Origin: Jiangella ureilytica
GTDB taxonomy: Bacteria; Actinomycetota; Actinomycetes; Jiangellales; Jiangellaceae
NCBI RefSeq assembly: GCF_004348545.1
Contig: NZ_SMKL01000008.1
Coordinates: 62,001 to 126,000 of the forward strand
Direction of reading: 5' to 3'
DNA length: 64,000 nucleotides
Part shown: positions 50,913-60,573 of the stretch, piece by piece
How the letters are laid out: each line of letters opens with the position of its first letter
Position numbering within the stretch: position 1 is the first letter of the stretch
Made by a program: the position numbers and the translations under genes
The notes under the pieces: generated by a model
The model's input: only the letters and a program-made list of their open reading frames with translations
Databases searched by the model: none
Told to the model about the DNA's origin: nothing

Positions 50913-51746
50913 ATGAGCCCTACGACGGTACTCATCACCGGCGCGACCGATGGCCTGGGCCGATGGCTGGCGCTGCGGCTGGCGACGTCGGGCGTGGGCG
51001 TCGTGCTGCACGGCCGCAACCCGGCGCGTCTGGACGAAACCGCCCGCGAGATCCGCGCCGAGGGCGGCCGAGAGCCGCTCGGCGTCGTGCGTGCCGACCT
51101 CGCCGACCTCGGCCAGGTCGACCGGCTGGCCGACGAGGTGCTGGCCCGCTTCCCCGGACTCGACGTCCTGGTCAACAACGCCGCCGTCGGTTTCGGCGAG
51201 CCCGGCGCCGGCCGCGAGCTCAGCGCCGACGGCATCGAGCTGCGGTTCGCGGTCAACTACCTGGCCGGCTACCACCTGACCCGCCGGCTGCTGCCGGCGC
51301 TGCAGAAGGCCGCGCCCGCGCGCATCGTCAACGTCACGTCCGTCGGCCAGGCACCGATCGACTTCGCCGACCCCATGCTCGACCACGGCTACGACGGCTA
51401 CCGCGCCTATCGGCAGAGCAAGCTCGCGCAGATCATGTTCACCATCGACGTCGCCGAGGAGCTGCGCGGCACCGGCGTCACGGCGAACGCCCTGCACCCG
51501 GCCACGCTGATGGCGACGTCGATGGTCCGCGAGGCGGAGCTGACCCCGTTGAGCACCCTGCACGACGGCGGCGAGGCCACCCTGCGGCTCATCGCCGACC
51601 CCGCGCTGGCCGAGGTGAGCGGCGTCTACTTCGACCAGACCATGGAGGCGACGCCCAAGCCGCAGGCGCTGGACCCGGCAGCGCGGCGGCAGCTGCGCGA
51701 GCTGTCCGACGCGCTGGTCGAGCGGGCCCTGGCGGCCCGGCGCTGA
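50913..51746 (+). CDS. short-chain dehydrogenase/reductase
   Basis: 277 residues. Classical-extended SDR: TGATDGLGRWLA nucleotide-binding motif, NNAAVG, the catalytic S in NVTSVGQ and the YxxxK in YRQSKLAQ. Closest in layout to light-dependent-type NADP oxidoreductases of the retinol dehydrogenase-like group. ATG 50913, divergent from purF with a 89-bp gap. Substrate unknown. Confidence 0.93.
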   Translation: MSPTTVLITGATDGLGRWLALRLATSGVGVVLHGRNPARLDETAREIRAEGGREPLGVVRADLADLGQVDRLADEVLARFPGLDVLVNNAAVGFGEPGAGRELSADGIELRFAVNYLAGYHLTRRLLPALQKAAPARIVNVTSVGQAPIDFADPMLDHGYDGYRAYRQSKLAQIMFTIDVAEELRGTGVTANALHPATLMATSMVREAELTPLSTLHDGGEATLRLIADPALAEVSGVYFDQTMEATPKPQALDPAARRQLRELSDALVERALAARR

Positions 51747-51773
51747 CGGGTTTCCGGCGGTGGCCCGGCGGTG

Positions 51774-52199
51774 TCAGCCGGCGGCGCCGTTGTGAGCGAT
51801 CACTTCGGCGACCATCCGCTCGACGGCGGGGGTGACGGCGCCGTTGCCCGTCAGCAGGGCCGGCTGGTCGCCGACGTAGCGCTCGGACAGCAGGCCGCGC
51901 GTCTCCAGCCGTTCGACCAGCGCCGACTTGACCGCGGCGCGGTCGAGCCGGCTCGGGACGGGGAACGCGAGCACGTCGAGGGGATCCCGCGCGATGTCGG
52001 GGTAGCGGGCCTTCATCCGGCCGACCTCCGGGTCGGTGTCGTGCAGGTGCAGCCAGATGCGCACCACCGCTGGCACCGCGGTGCTGCCGACGTAGACGAC
52101 CGGGCGGTCGGCGCCGGGCCGCAGCCACACGTAGACCCACTCGCTGACGCCCACCAGGTCGCCGTCGCGCACCTGCAGCAGAATGGCCTCGTTCTCCAT
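51774..52199 (-). CDS. GIY-YIG-like protein
   Basis: 141 residues. WVYVWLRPGADRPVVYVGSTAVPAVVRIWLHLHD carries the pattern YVW...VVYVGST...R, resembling the GIY-YIG nuclease core (first strand, YVGST strand, Arg), although the classic first GIY is degenerate to YVW. A later Glu catalytic residue was not pinned. ATG 52199. Convergent with the SDR gene. Confidence 0.65.
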   Translation of the reverse strand: MENEAILLQVRDGDLVGVSEWVYVWLRPGADRPVVYVGSTAVPAVVRIWLHLHDTDPEVGRMKARYPDIARDPLDVLAFPVPSRLDRAAVKSALVERLETRGLLSERYVGDQPALLTGNGAVTPAVERMVAEVIAHNGAAG

Positions 52200-52257
52200 G
52201 GCCGCAGTCTCTCAGCGGAGACCCGTCCTGGCGACGGAATCGACGTTCTCGATGGCC

Positions 52258-52294
52258 GGCGGGAGGCCGGGCGAGTATCACCCGGCCGCCCGCC
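52258..52294 (-). terminator. terminator downstream of the M14 peptidase
   Basis: 14-bp stem GGCGGGAGGCCGGG (52258-52271) / CCCGGCCGCCCGCC (52281-52294), one mismatch, 9-base loop, just past the stop at 52301 on the minus strand. Confidence 0.75.
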
Positions 52295-52300
52295 ACGGCC

Positions 52301-53353
52301 TCACTCGTCCTCGTCGCCATCGACCGACGGACCGCGCGGCGGGATGTCGTCGGCCCGGCTCGGGTCGACGTCGGAGAGCGTGCCGTCGGCCGCCGCCTGG
52401 GCCACGGCCATCATCGCCAGGTAGGCCTGGCGGATCAGGTAGCCGGCGCTCTTCTGCCCGATGCCGCCACGCAGTTCGACCAGCAGGCTGGCGCTGCCCT
52501 GCAGGCCGAACGAGTTGCGCGCGATGCCCGGGAGGACGTCGCCGGGGTAGAGGCTGACCTCGCCGTGCCCGTACGCGGAGATCGCGTCGTAGACCGTGAC
52601 CGCCACCTGCTTGGACGCGTCGACGACACCCGGAGCCACGTCGGGGTTGGTGGGCCACAGGATCGACGTCGTGATCAGGCTGCCGTCCTCGGCCACGTAG
52701 GAGCCCTGGTGGTGGTAGTCGACGGTGATGTCGGGCTGCCACTCCCGCACCAGAGCCTGGATGGCCGCCGCCTCGGGCACCGGGTTGTCGGCAGGGTCGA
52801 TCGCGGGGTCGTGGTAGCGGTTGATGTCGTAGCCGACGCCGGGCCGGCAGAACGCACCGGAGCAGTCCGGGTCGACGTTCTGCCGCTGGTACCGCTCGGT
52901 GCCGTCGGGGTTCGCCCGGACGACGACGCCGAGCGTGATCTCGCTCAGCAGGTCGCGGACCCACGAGGCCTGGGAGGAGCCCAGCCGCTGCAGCAGCTGC
53001 AGCGCCGCCTCGGTTCCCAGCGGCTCGTTGCCGTGCTGCTGGGTGATGTAGAGCAGCTTGGTCGCTCCGGTGCCCACCTGCGCGTACCAGATGTCGCGGC
53101 CCTCGTTGGTGGTGCCGATGCTGCTGACGTCGACCCTGCCCTGGCTGCGCTGTTCCAGCCGGTGCAGGGCGTCGGTCAGTTCGGCGTAGGTGTGCAGTCG
53201 TTCGAGGGAGACGTGCTGGGAATCCTCGACCCACGGCCCGTTGGGGACGGTCGCGGGCTCGGCGACAGCCGGTGCGGCCGAGAGCGTCAGAGCCAGGGTG
53301 GCTCCGAGACCGAGGGCGAGGCCGGCGTACGGCCGGCGACGGGAACGCAGCAT
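52301..53353 (-). CDS. secreted M14-family zinc carboxypeptidase
   Basis: 350 residues. Signal peptide ~1-31 (AVA|EP). The zinc ligands are H107-x2-E110 in QQHGNE and the third ligand in DYHHQG (~residue 225); substrate-binding RANPDGTERYQRQN and the catalytic Glu in SLLVELRGG. Extracellular, probably trims peptides or peptidoglycan stems. The C-terminal ~40 residues are acidic. Confidence 0.9.
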   Translation of the reverse strand: MLRSRRRPYAGLALGLGATLALTLSAAPAVAEPATVPNGPWVEDSQHVSLERLHTYAELTDALHRLEQRSQGRVDVSSIGTTNEGRDIWYAQVGTGATKLLYITQQHGNEPLGTEAALQLLQRLGSSQASWVRDLLSEITLGVVVRANPDGTERYQRQNVDPDCSGAFCRPGVGYDINRYHDPAIDPADNPVPEAAAIQALVREWQPDITVDYHHQGSYVAEDGSLITTSILWPTNPDVAPGVVDASKQVAVTVYDAISAYGHGEVSLYPGDVLPGIARNSFGLQGSASLLVELRGGIGQKSAGYLIRQAYLAMMAVAQAAADGTLSDVDPSRADDIPPRGPSVDGDEDE

Positions 53354-53449
53354 GGCAGCTCCTGGGGGTGGCGCCGTCCCGCTGCGGAGGACGATGGCAC
53401 GGCGGACGAACAGGACACTCCTGCTCTTACCGGTCGGACTGACCCCGCG

Positions 53450-54004
53450 TCAAGATCCGCCGCCTGTCTCGTCACGTGCCAGGTCGACCAGCTTGCGGAC
53501 GGTGGCGAGGTTGCGCGCCGTTCCCACGGGTGTCTTGGGTCTGCTCAGCGCCTCGGCCAGCTTGCTGCGGCCGATGCCGTCGGGACAGTGCAGGTACACC
53601 GTCGTGCCGTCGACCCGGAACTCGTCGGCGCCGGACTCGACCTTCTCGGCCGCCGCGAAGCTGTCCGCGGCCGGCGCCTCGCGCAGGAAGCTGAGCAGCA
53701 GCCGCGGCGGCTCGGCGGCGGGGAACGGGTTGGCGTCGACGGCGGCGGCCAGCTCGTCGCGCGTGCGCACGATGACGGCGACGTCCATGCCCAGCTGGGA
53801 CTGGACGGCCCGCTCGATCGCGGTCTCGAGCTCGGCCCGGCCGGCCTTCGGCGTGCCGCTGGTGAAGATGACGTTGCCGCTGTTGATGTACGTGCGGACG
53901 TCGGTGTGGCCGAGACCCTCGACCAGCGCCCGCAGGTCGGCCATGGCGATCTTCTTCTTGCCACCGACGTTGATGCCGCGGAGGAAGGCTATGTGGCGAG
54001 CCAT
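53450..54004 (-). CDS. DUF1697 family protein
   Basis: 184 residues. N-terminus ARHIAFLRGINVGGKKKIAM and the TYINSGNVIF motif define DUF1697, a small alpha/beta fold of unknown function found across bacteria. No membrane segment or signal. ATG 54004, followed after 28 bp by the M20 gene on the same strand, so likely one transcription unit. Confidence 0.92.
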   Translation of the reverse strand: MARHIAFLRGINVGGKKKIAMADLRALVEGLGHTDVRTYINSGNVIFTSGTPKAGRAELETAIERAVQSQLGMDVAVIVRTRDELAAAVDANPFPAAEPPRLLLSFLREAPAADSFAAAEKVESGADEFRVDGTTVYLHCPDGIGRSKLAEALSRPKTPVGTARNLATVRKLVDLARDETGGGS

Positions 54005-54032
54005 GCTGCCCGTCTCGTGGCGCCGTCCGCTT

Positions 54033-55373
54033 TCAGCGCGGCAGCCGCGACAGCCGGTCGAGCAGCAGCGCCTCGGCCAGCACGCCCTTGCCGAACATGG
54101 CGAGGTCGAGGCTCTCGTTCAGGCCGTGCGGACCGCTGCGCGGGTCGCCCATGCCCGTGACGAGCACGGTGGCGTCCGGGAAGGTCTGCTCGAACTCGGC
54201 GATGAACGGGATGGAGCCGCCCATGCCCGACCGCACCGACGCCACGCCGAAGGCCTCGGTCAGCGACTCCTCGGCCACCTGGACGACGGGCCCGGAGGTG
54301 GGCAGCGCGCAGCCGCCGCCGACCATGCCCTCGGTGATCTCGACCTGCACGCCGAACTCCGCGTGCTCGCGCAGGTGCGCCTCGAGTGCGTCGAGCGCCG
54401 CGCGCGCGTCCTGCTCGGGCGCGATGCGGACGCTGACCTTGGCCCGCGCCTCGTGCACCAGGATGTTGGCGGCGTCGGCCACCGTCGGCGCGTCGATGGC
54501 GAGCACGGACGCCGTCGGGCGGGTCCACAGCCGCTCGGGGAGCGAGCCGCTGCCGACCAGCTCGACGCCGTCGAGCACACCGGCCTCGGCGCGGTAGCGC
54601 TCCTCGGGGTAGTCGACGTCGGGGGCGTCGGTGGTGAGCAGGCCCGCGATGGCGACGTCGCCCTTGTCGTCGTGCAGGGTGGCCATGAGGCGGCACAGCG
54701 ACGTCAGTGCGTCGACGACCGGGCCGCCGAAGACGCCCGAGTGCACCGCCTTCTCGAGCACCCGCAGCGTGACGACGCAGTCGACGCCGCCGCGCAGGCT
54801 GGTGGTGAGCGCCGGGACCTCGGCCGTCCAGTTGGCGGAGTCGGCCACGACGATGACGTCGGCGGCGAGCCGCTCGCGGTGGGCCTCGAGGAACGGCGTG
54901 AACGTGGGCGAGCCGATCTCCTCCTCGCCCTCGACGAATAGCACGACGCCGACCGGCGGACGGCCGCCGAACGCGCGCAGCGCGGCGATGTGCGTGGCGA
55001 CGCCGGCCTTGTCGTCGGAGACGCCGCGGCCGAAGAGCCGGCCGTCGTGCTCGACCGGCTCGAACGGGTCGCTGGTCCAGCCGTCGCGCGGCCCCGTCGG
55101 CTGCACGTCGTGGTGGGCGTAGAGCAGGACGGTGGGCGCCCCCTCCGGTGCCGGCCAGCTGGCGATGACCGCCGGGCGGCCGCCCTCGGCGCTGACGACG
55201 TCGGCCTGCGCCGCGCCGGCACCGCGGGCCAGCTCGGCCACGGCCTCGGCGCTGGCGAGGACGTCGCCGGCCCGGGCCGGGTCGGCGCTGATGCTCGGGA
55301 TGCGCACCAGCCGCTCGAGGTCGGCGCGGACGGACGGGAGGACGGCCTCGACGGCGGCGCGAATGTCGGTCAT
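54033..55373 (-). CDS. M20-family dipeptidase/metallopeptidase
   Basis: 446 residues. Zinc site residues in YAHHDVQPTGP, GRGVSDDKAGV and VEGEEEIGSP, plus ALDALEAHLREH-type dimerisation region and a C-terminal GPHGLNESL. Catalytic pair Asp and Glu present. Typical of cytoplasmic dipeptidases and acyl-peptide hydrolases (PepV-like branch). ATG 55373 was chosen over upstream starts since MTDIRAAVEAVLP is the family N-terminus. Confidence 0.93.
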   Translation of the reverse strand: MTDIRAAVEAVLPSVRADLERLVRIPSISADPARAGDVLASAEAVAELARGAGAAQADVVSAEGGRPAVIASWPAPEGAPTVLLYAHHDVQPTGPRDGWTSDPFEPVEHDGRLFGRGVSDDKAGVATHIAALRAFGGRPPVGVVLFVEGEEEIGSPTFTPFLEAHRERLAADVIVVADSANWTAEVPALTTSLRGGVDCVVTLRVLEKAVHSGVFGGPVVDALTSLCRLMATLHDDKGDVAIAGLLTTDAPDVDYPEERYRAEAGVLDGVELVGSGSLPERLWTRPTASVLAIDAPTVADAANILVHEARAKVSVRIAPEQDARAALDALEAHLREHAEFGVQVEITEGMVGGGCALPTSGPVVQVAEESLTEAFGVASVRSGMGGSIPFIAEFEQTFPDATVLVTGMGDPRSGPHGLNESLDLAMFGKGVLAEALLLDRLSRLPR

Positions 55374-55410
55374 GGCCGACACTCTAGAACCCCTCGCCGA
55401 CAACGATGAG

Positions 55411-55438
55411 AGCCGTCACCCCGCGGGGGGTGACGGCT
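55411..55438 (-). terminator. terminator downstream of the ExeM-like gene
   Basis: 12-bp perfect stem AGCCGTCACCCC (55411-55422) / GGGGTGACGGCT (55427-55438), 4-base loop, 24 bp past the stop of the 868-residue gene. Confidence 0.85.
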
Positions 55439-55461
55439 CCCTGTGGTGCGCTGGACGTGCG

Positions 55462-58068
55462 TTACAGCTGGGCGCGCAGCGCCTCTGCCGCGTTCAGCAG
55501 CGCCCCGCGGGCGTCGGCGTCGGACACCCGCTCGGCGACCGCGACGAACCGGTCCAGCGACGTGCCGGCCGGGCCGGTCAGGCCGCTGTCGGCCAGCCGC
55601 TCGGCGGTCGACAGGTGCGCGAGCAGCTGGGCCGCCTGCGACCGGTTGACGGTGCCGTCCTCGGCGTAGTCCTCCACGACCGAGCGGACGCCGTCGTACG
55701 TGACCGGCGTCTGGAGGCCGACCAGGATCGGGTCGTGGTCGCTGGCGCGGTAGACCGTGCCCGGCTGGAACAGCTCGCTGGCGAAGTAGTTGATGCGCGA
55801 GTACTCGAACAGCACCGACTCCACCGAGTTGATGTTCCAGACGTCGACGCCGGTGACCAGGCCCTGCTCGACGATCGACGGGCTGGCCAGGACGTGGTCG
55901 AGCGAGCCGACCTTGCCGTCGAATACGTAGGTGTGCTCGCCGGCGTACTCGTTGTTCAGGTCGGTGTAGCCGGCGTCGTACAGCGCCTGCATCGGGTTCT
56001 CGCCGCTGTAGGAATTGAAGTCGCCGAGCAGGAACGCGTCCTCGGTGCCGGTGGCCGCGGCCCGCTCGTCGGCGAACTCGGCCAGCGCGTTCGCCTGATG
56101 GGTGCGGTCGCCGTCGAAGCATCCCTCCGGCAGGTCGCCGCATTCGCCGCCCTTGGACTTGAAGTGGTTGACGATCGCGTTGAACTCCCAGCCGGTGGTC
56201 AGCGTCCGGAACTCCTGCGCCAGCGGCTCGCGGGCGTTGTGGAAGGCCGGGTGGTCGATGAGGATGACCGACTCGCCCACCGGCTCGACGGCCGCCGTCT
56301 TGTAGATGAACGCGCTGCGGATGACGTCCTCCTCGGACGGCAGCAGCGCCGGCGACGGCACGTATGCCCAGGTGCCCGCGCCGGCCTCGGCGTTGAGCGC
56401 GTCGACCAGGGTGGCCAGCGCCTCGTCGCGGTTCTTGCCGAACGCGGCGGAGTTCTCGATCTCCTGCAGCGAGACGACGTCGGCGCCGAGGCCGGTGATG
56501 GCCGCGACGATCTTCGCCTCCTGCCGCTCGAAGTTCTCGGTGTCCCACGCGCCGCGGGCGTCGCAGCCGTCGGCGACGGTGATCGGGTTGCCGTCGCGGT
56601 CGGTGTACGGCTCGCAGCCGGGCACGTCGACGCCCAGCGTGGTGAAGTAGTTGAGCACGTTGAACGCCGAGATCTTCAGGTCGCCGCCCACCTCTTCCGG
56701 CGCGGCGTTGGCCTCGCGGGTGTTGCCGGTGCCGAAGCTCACCACGTCCGGCGCCGGGCCGGTGACCGGCTCGGTCGGCTGGAGGTTCCATTGGAACCGG
56801 TAGTCGAAGATCATGTCGCTCTGGAACGTGACGCCGGCGCCCGTGCGGGCGGGGTCGTCGTTCGTCAGGTACGGCACCAGGCTGCTGGTCGCCGTCCGGT
56901 TCGACTGGCCGTCGTCGAGCGTGACGGCGCGGGCGGCGTTCGCGGCGACGGCGGCGGCGTACTCGGGCGATCCGGGCGCGGCGACCTCGGTCTCCTGCAC
57001 CAGCGGGCCGCCGAAGCCCAGGCCGATCGAGCCGAACGCGGTGCTGCCGAAGCCGCCCAGCGCGTAGGTGTCGGAGACGACGAAGCCCTCGACCGGCCGG
57101 ACCAGCATGCCCTCGTAGACCTCGCGGCCGGCGCTGGTGGCGGGCAGCGTGAAGGTCACCGGCTTGACGGCCTCGGCCGGCTCGGTGAGCTGCTCGAGCC
57201 CGTCGGCGCCGACGGTGATCTCGGTGAGCCCGAAGTACTCGCTGACCTCGCCGGTGACGCGGACGTGGTCGCCGATCTCGACGTCGTCGGCCGTCGACGG
57301 CGAGAAGACGAACACCGCGTCGGACGCCGTCCGGGACGCGGCGCCGCCGCTGCCGGGGGTCTGGACGTAGTAGCCGCCGAAGCCGCCGGTCGGGTAGGCC
57401 GCCGTGACGACGCCGCTGGTGACGACGGTGGTGCCGGCCAGTGGGGAGTCCGCACCCGTGCCCTGGATCTCGGGGATCGTGGCCGGCTCCGGCTCCGGGT
57501 CGGGATCGGGGTCGCCGCCACCGTTGACGGCGCCGAACGTGCTGGTGAGCGGGCCCGTCCAGGCGCCCTGGACCTTCTGCAGCGACTCGCCGACCGGCGT
57601 GGAACTCGCCTGCGAGACGCCGATGTCGACGGCGGCCATGCCGTTCGCGGGGCCACCGGAGGCGGTCATCCCGCCCTCGTAGGAGAGGAACTCCGCGACG
57701 GTGGTGTCGGGGCGGACCAGCGCGACACCGTCGGGCGAGCCGTTCTGCAGGCCGTCGGTCGGGTAGGTCGCGACCACGACGCCCGCGGCGGGGACGGTGC
57801 CGGACAGCGTCCGCGTGTTGTAGACGGCGTTGCCGTTGCCGTTGTAGAGGACGATCTGCCAGCCGGTGAGGTCGGTACCCGGGTCGGCCTGGATCTCGAT
57901 CGCCTCGCCGGTGTCGGTGCCGGCGTTGTCGTAGTGGATCTCGCTGATGAAGGGGTCGCCTTCTGCGGCGCCGGCGGAGAGCGCGGGCACGGCAGCCAGG
58001 CTCGCTCCGGCCAGTCCGGCGGCGGCCACGGCCGCGAGCCATCGCAGGGGACGTCTGGTCGAGTGCAT
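55462..58068 (-). CDS. ExeM/NucH-family secreted endonuclease
   Basis: 868 residues. Signal peptide ~1-35 (GA|AEG). A lamin-tail domain (ISEIHYDNAGTDTGEAIEI) follows, then an OB-fold YhcR-like domain (VVTSGVVTAAYPTGGFGGYYVQ, in part), then an endonuclease/exonuclease/phosphatase domain with SAFNVLNYF, SLQEIENSAAF, NHFKSKGG, LGDFNSYSGENP and the final ASDHDPILVG motif. Extracellular DNase expected. Acidic GDPDPDPEPEP linker. A C-terminal ~110-residue helical part has no LPxTG motif. Confidence 0.93.
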   Translation of the reverse strand: MHSTRRPLRWLAAVAAAGLAGASLAAVPALSAGAAEGDPFISEIHYDNAGTDTGEAIEIQADPGTDLTGWQIVLYNGNGNAVYNTRTLSGTVPAAGVVVATYPTDGLQNGSPDGVALVRPDTTVAEFLSYEGGMTASGGPANGMAAVDIGVSQASSTPVGESLQKVQGAWTGPLTSTFGAVNGGGDPDPDPEPEPATIPEIQGTGADSPLAGTTVVTSGVVTAAYPTGGFGGYYVQTPGSGGAASRTASDAVFVFSPSTADDVEIGDHVRVTGEVSEYFGLTEITVGADGLEQLTEPAEAVKPVTFTLPATSAGREVYEGMLVRPVEGFVVSDTYALGGFGSTAFGSIGLGFGGPLVQETEVAAPGSPEYAAAVAANAARAVTLDDGQSNRTATSSLVPYLTNDDPARTGAGVTFQSDMIFDYRFQWNLQPTEPVTGPAPDVVSFGTGNTREANAAPEEVGGDLKISAFNVLNYFTTLGVDVPGCEPYTDRDGNPITVADGCDARGAWDTENFERQEAKIVAAITGLGADVVSLQEIENSAAFGKNRDEALATLVDALNAEAGAGTWAYVPSPALLPSEEDVIRSAFIYKTAAVEPVGESVILIDHPAFHNAREPLAQEFRTLTTGWEFNAIVNHFKSKGGECGDLPEGCFDGDRTHQANALAEFADERAAATGTEDAFLLGDFNSYSGENPMQALYDAGYTDLNNEYAGEHTYVFDGKVGSLDHVLASPSIVEQGLVTGVDVWNINSVESVLFEYSRINYFASELFQPGTVYRASDHDPILVGLQTPVTYDGVRSVVEDYAEDGTVNRSQAAQLLAHLSTAERLADSGLTGPAGTSLDRFVAVAERVSDADARGALLNAAEALRAQL

Positions 58069-58120
58069 CGGTCGTACCTTTCGGGTCAGGGGTGGGACCT
58101 CGGGGGCGTGTCCGCCCAGA

Positions 58121-58157
58121 GACGTGGCGCCCCGCCGGGTCGGCGAGGCGCCACGTC
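58121..58157 (-). terminator. hairpin between the 5'-nucleotidase and ExeM-like genes
   Basis: 11-bp stem GACGTGGCGCC (58121-58131) / GGCGCCACGTC (58147-58157), 15-base loop. Located just past the 5'-nucleotidase stop and before the ExeM-like gene; it would reduce read-through from one to the other. Confidence 0.75.
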
Positions 58158-58186
58158 GTCACGCGCGATGTACGGCCGGCGCGCGA

Positions 58187-60403
58187 TCAGGTCGCCGCGC
58201 CGCCGGCACCGCCGTCGGCCGCGTTGCCCTTGCGACGCGAGACGGCGAACAGCGCGCCGCCGATCGCGAGCACCGCGACGCCGCCGATGACCCACCACAG
58301 GACGCCGGACGAACCGGTGTCGGGCAGCTCGTCGCCGTCGTTGCCGGTGTCGTCGCCACCGTCCTCGGCGCCGTCGTCGGTCCCGTTGTCGTCGCCGGGA
58401 CCCTCGCCGAAGTCGACCGTCACGGGCAGGGTGACCGTGGTGCCCGTGTCGAGCTCGACCACCAGAGTGGTCTCCTCGGCTGCCCGGAGGCCGTCCGCCG
58501 TCGTGGCCTCGGGTACCGTCACCCGGACCTGCGCCCGACCGCCCTCGTCCGTGGTGTCGACGACGGTGCTGTCGACAGCCACTGTGCCGACCTCGACGCC
58601 GCCGAGGCTCACGTCGGCGATGGTGTCGGACGGCTCGATGGAGCTGAAGGCAAGCGAGGACAGGTCGACGGCGATCTCGTCGCCAGGGCTGTACACGGCA
58701 TCGGGGTCGGAGACCCAGGTGACGCCGACCGACCGCTGCACGTAGTCGGGCGTCGCGGGCGAGTTCTCGGCCAGGTAGGAGACCATGGCCTGCAGGTCGA
58801 CCTGGCCGGTGTCGGTCGGGTTGCTGCCCTCGGCCAGGGTGAAGAAGTTGTCGCCACCGGAGGCCAGGAACGAGTTGACCACGACGCGGTACTCGCCGGC
58901 CGGGTCGACCGGCGTGCCGTTCAGGTTCATCGTCGAGATGCGCTCACCCGCCGCCGCAGCCGGGTCGTAGGTGTAGGTCAGGCCGACCGAAACGCCCAGC
59001 TTGAGGAACGGACGGGACGCGCCCTCGGGCTGCCACTGCTCTTCGAGCACCTGCGCGATCTGCGCACCGGTCAGAGTCGTCGTCACCAGCGTGTTGGCGA
59101 ACGGCTGGACCACCGCCGCCTCACGGTACGTGACATTGCCGTCGGGATCGTCGTCGCCACTGCTCGAGTACTTCAGGTCGGCGCGCAGGCCACCCGGGTT
59201 CATGAACGCGATCTGCGCGGCGGGGTCGGTCACCTGCGCGGCCGCCAGTTGGACGTCGGCGACGAAGTTGCCCAACGGCGACTCGCCGCCGCGGTTCTCG
59301 GTCAGGTTGTCGGACTGCTGTGCGCGGTTGAAGTCGGCGGTGATCTCGCCCAGCGAGTCCGCGCCGAGGTCGTCGGCGACCGCCACCGCATCAGTGACGA
59401 TCTGCTCGACCTCCGAGTCCGCCGGGTAGAGCTGCTGCCAGTCCTCGCCGACCTCCTCGGTCAGCGGGAAGGCGTCGGCGGAGACGTCGATGATCCCGCC
59501 CTCGGCGTCCAGCTGGACGGTCAGCTTGGACATCGCCTGGCCGTACTGGCCGCCCTGCACGACGGGCAGCGGACGCTCCCGGCCGTCGAGCTGCAGCTCG
59601 TGGGCGTAGAGCTGGTGCGTGTGCGCGGAGACGACCGCGTCGACGTTGGCGTTGACGCCGTTGATGATCTCGCCGAAGTCGCCGCTCGTGGCGGCCTCGA
59701 CAGAGTCGTCGGTAGCGCCCTCGTGCACCAGCAGCACGACGACGTCGGCCTCGCCGTTGGCGTCCTCGCCGTCGGAGAGCTGGTCGGCGACGGTGTTCAC
59801 CGACTCGGCGATGTCGCGGAACTCGAGGCCCTCGATGCCGGACGGGCTGACGAGCGACGGCATCTGCTCGGTGACCGCGCCGACGAAGCCGACCTGGACA
59901 CCGTCGACCTCGATGACCTCGTAGGCGTCAAGAAGGGGCTCGTCGGCACCCTCCTCGAACACGTTCGCCCCGAGCCACGGGAAGTCCGAGGCCGGGATCA
60001 CCCGGTCGCGCAGGTCGTCCCAGCCTTGGTCGAACTCGTGGTTGCCGACAGCGGACACGTCGAGCTGTGCCGCGTTCAGGAAGTCGAGGGTCGGCTGGTC
60101 CTGCTGGATGAACGACTCGAACGTCGAAGCGCCGATGTTGTCGCCGGCAGAGACGAACAGCGAGTTCGGGTTCTCGGACCGGAACTGCTCGATGGCGCCG
60201 GCCACGTGCGCCGCGCCGGCCTCAGGCGCGAACGGCGGCCCGGCCACGATGCGGCCGTGGAAATCGTTGATCGCGTAGATGTCGATGGTGGTGGCAGGCA
60301 CCTCGGGGCCTGCCACGGCCGGGACGGAGGCGACCCCCGCACCGGCGAGCCCCAGGGCGGCCGCAGCGCCCAGGGCTCGATTGAAACGCCTGGTCAGGCG
60401 CAT
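58187..60403 (-). CDS. LPDTG-anchored 5'-nucleotidase/metallophosphatase (UshA-like)
   Basis: 738 residues. Start ATG 60403 fits AGGGGG 7 bp upstream better than ATG 60409. Signal peptide ~1-30. The N-terminal metallophosphatase domain has NDFHGR, SAGDNIGAS, GNHEFDQGW, VDAVVSAHTHQ; the C-terminal nucleotide-binding domain has NPGGLRADL, FANTLVT and SGGDNFF. A Gly/Asp linker precedes LPDTG, a membrane helix and RRK. Expected to dephosphorylate extracellular nucleotides and stay attached to the wall. Works naturally with the adjacent extracellular nuclease. Confidence 0.94.
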   Translation of the reverse strand: MRLTRRFNRALGAAAALGLAGAGVASVPAVAGPEVPATTIDIYAINDFHGRIVAGPPFAPEAGAAHVAGAIEQFRSENPNSLFVSAGDNIGASTFESFIQQDQPTLDFLNAAQLDVSAVGNHEFDQGWDDLRDRVIPASDFPWLGANVFEEGADEPLLDAYEVIEVDGVQVGFVGAVTEQMPSLVSPSGIEGLEFRDIAESVNTVADQLSDGEDANGEADVVVLLVHEGATDDSVEAATSGDFGEIINGVNANVDAVVSAHTHQLYAHELQLDGRERPLPVVQGGQYGQAMSKLTVQLDAEGGIIDVSADAFPLTEEVGEDWQQLYPADSEVEQIVTDAVAVADDLGADSLGEITADFNRAQQSDNLTENRGGESPLGNFVADVQLAAAQVTDPAAQIAFMNPGGLRADLKYSSSGDDDPDGNVTYREAAVVQPFANTLVTTTLTGAQIAQVLEEQWQPEGASRPFLKLGVSVGLTYTYDPAAAAGERISTMNLNGTPVDPAGEYRVVVNSFLASGGDNFFTLAEGSNPTDTGQVDLQAMVSYLAENSPATPDYVQRSVGVTWVSDPDAVYSPGDEIAVDLSSLAFSSIEPSDTIADVSLGGVEVGTVAVDSTVVDTTDEGGRAQVRVTVPEATTADGLRAAEETTLVVELDTGTTVTLPVTVDFGEGPGDDNGTDDGAEDGGDDTGNDGDELPDTGSSGVLWWVIGGVAVLAIGGALFAVSRRKGNAADGGAGGAAT

Positions 60404-60573
60404 ATTCATACCCCCTGCTTGGCAGATAGACGGCGGTGACGCTACCTCCGTCCGGTGAACGGGCGGCATACGCCACCGCACAGGCTGGTCGCGACGCAGC
60501 CCGGCGTCAACAGGTCTCCGGGCCGAGATGCATTCGTGACACACCGTCAGTGCCGTCCGTTATGGTCAGGGGT

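Noticed and set aside
55370-58162. A 930-codon open frame on the minus strand and a 1052-codon frame on the plus strand (55132-58290) overlapping the ExeM-like gene
   Set aside because: Arg/Gly-rich and Val/Gly/Arg-rich translations without domains, a by-product of GC-rich third-position bias; the in-frame ExeM-like protein has clear motifs and a signal peptide.
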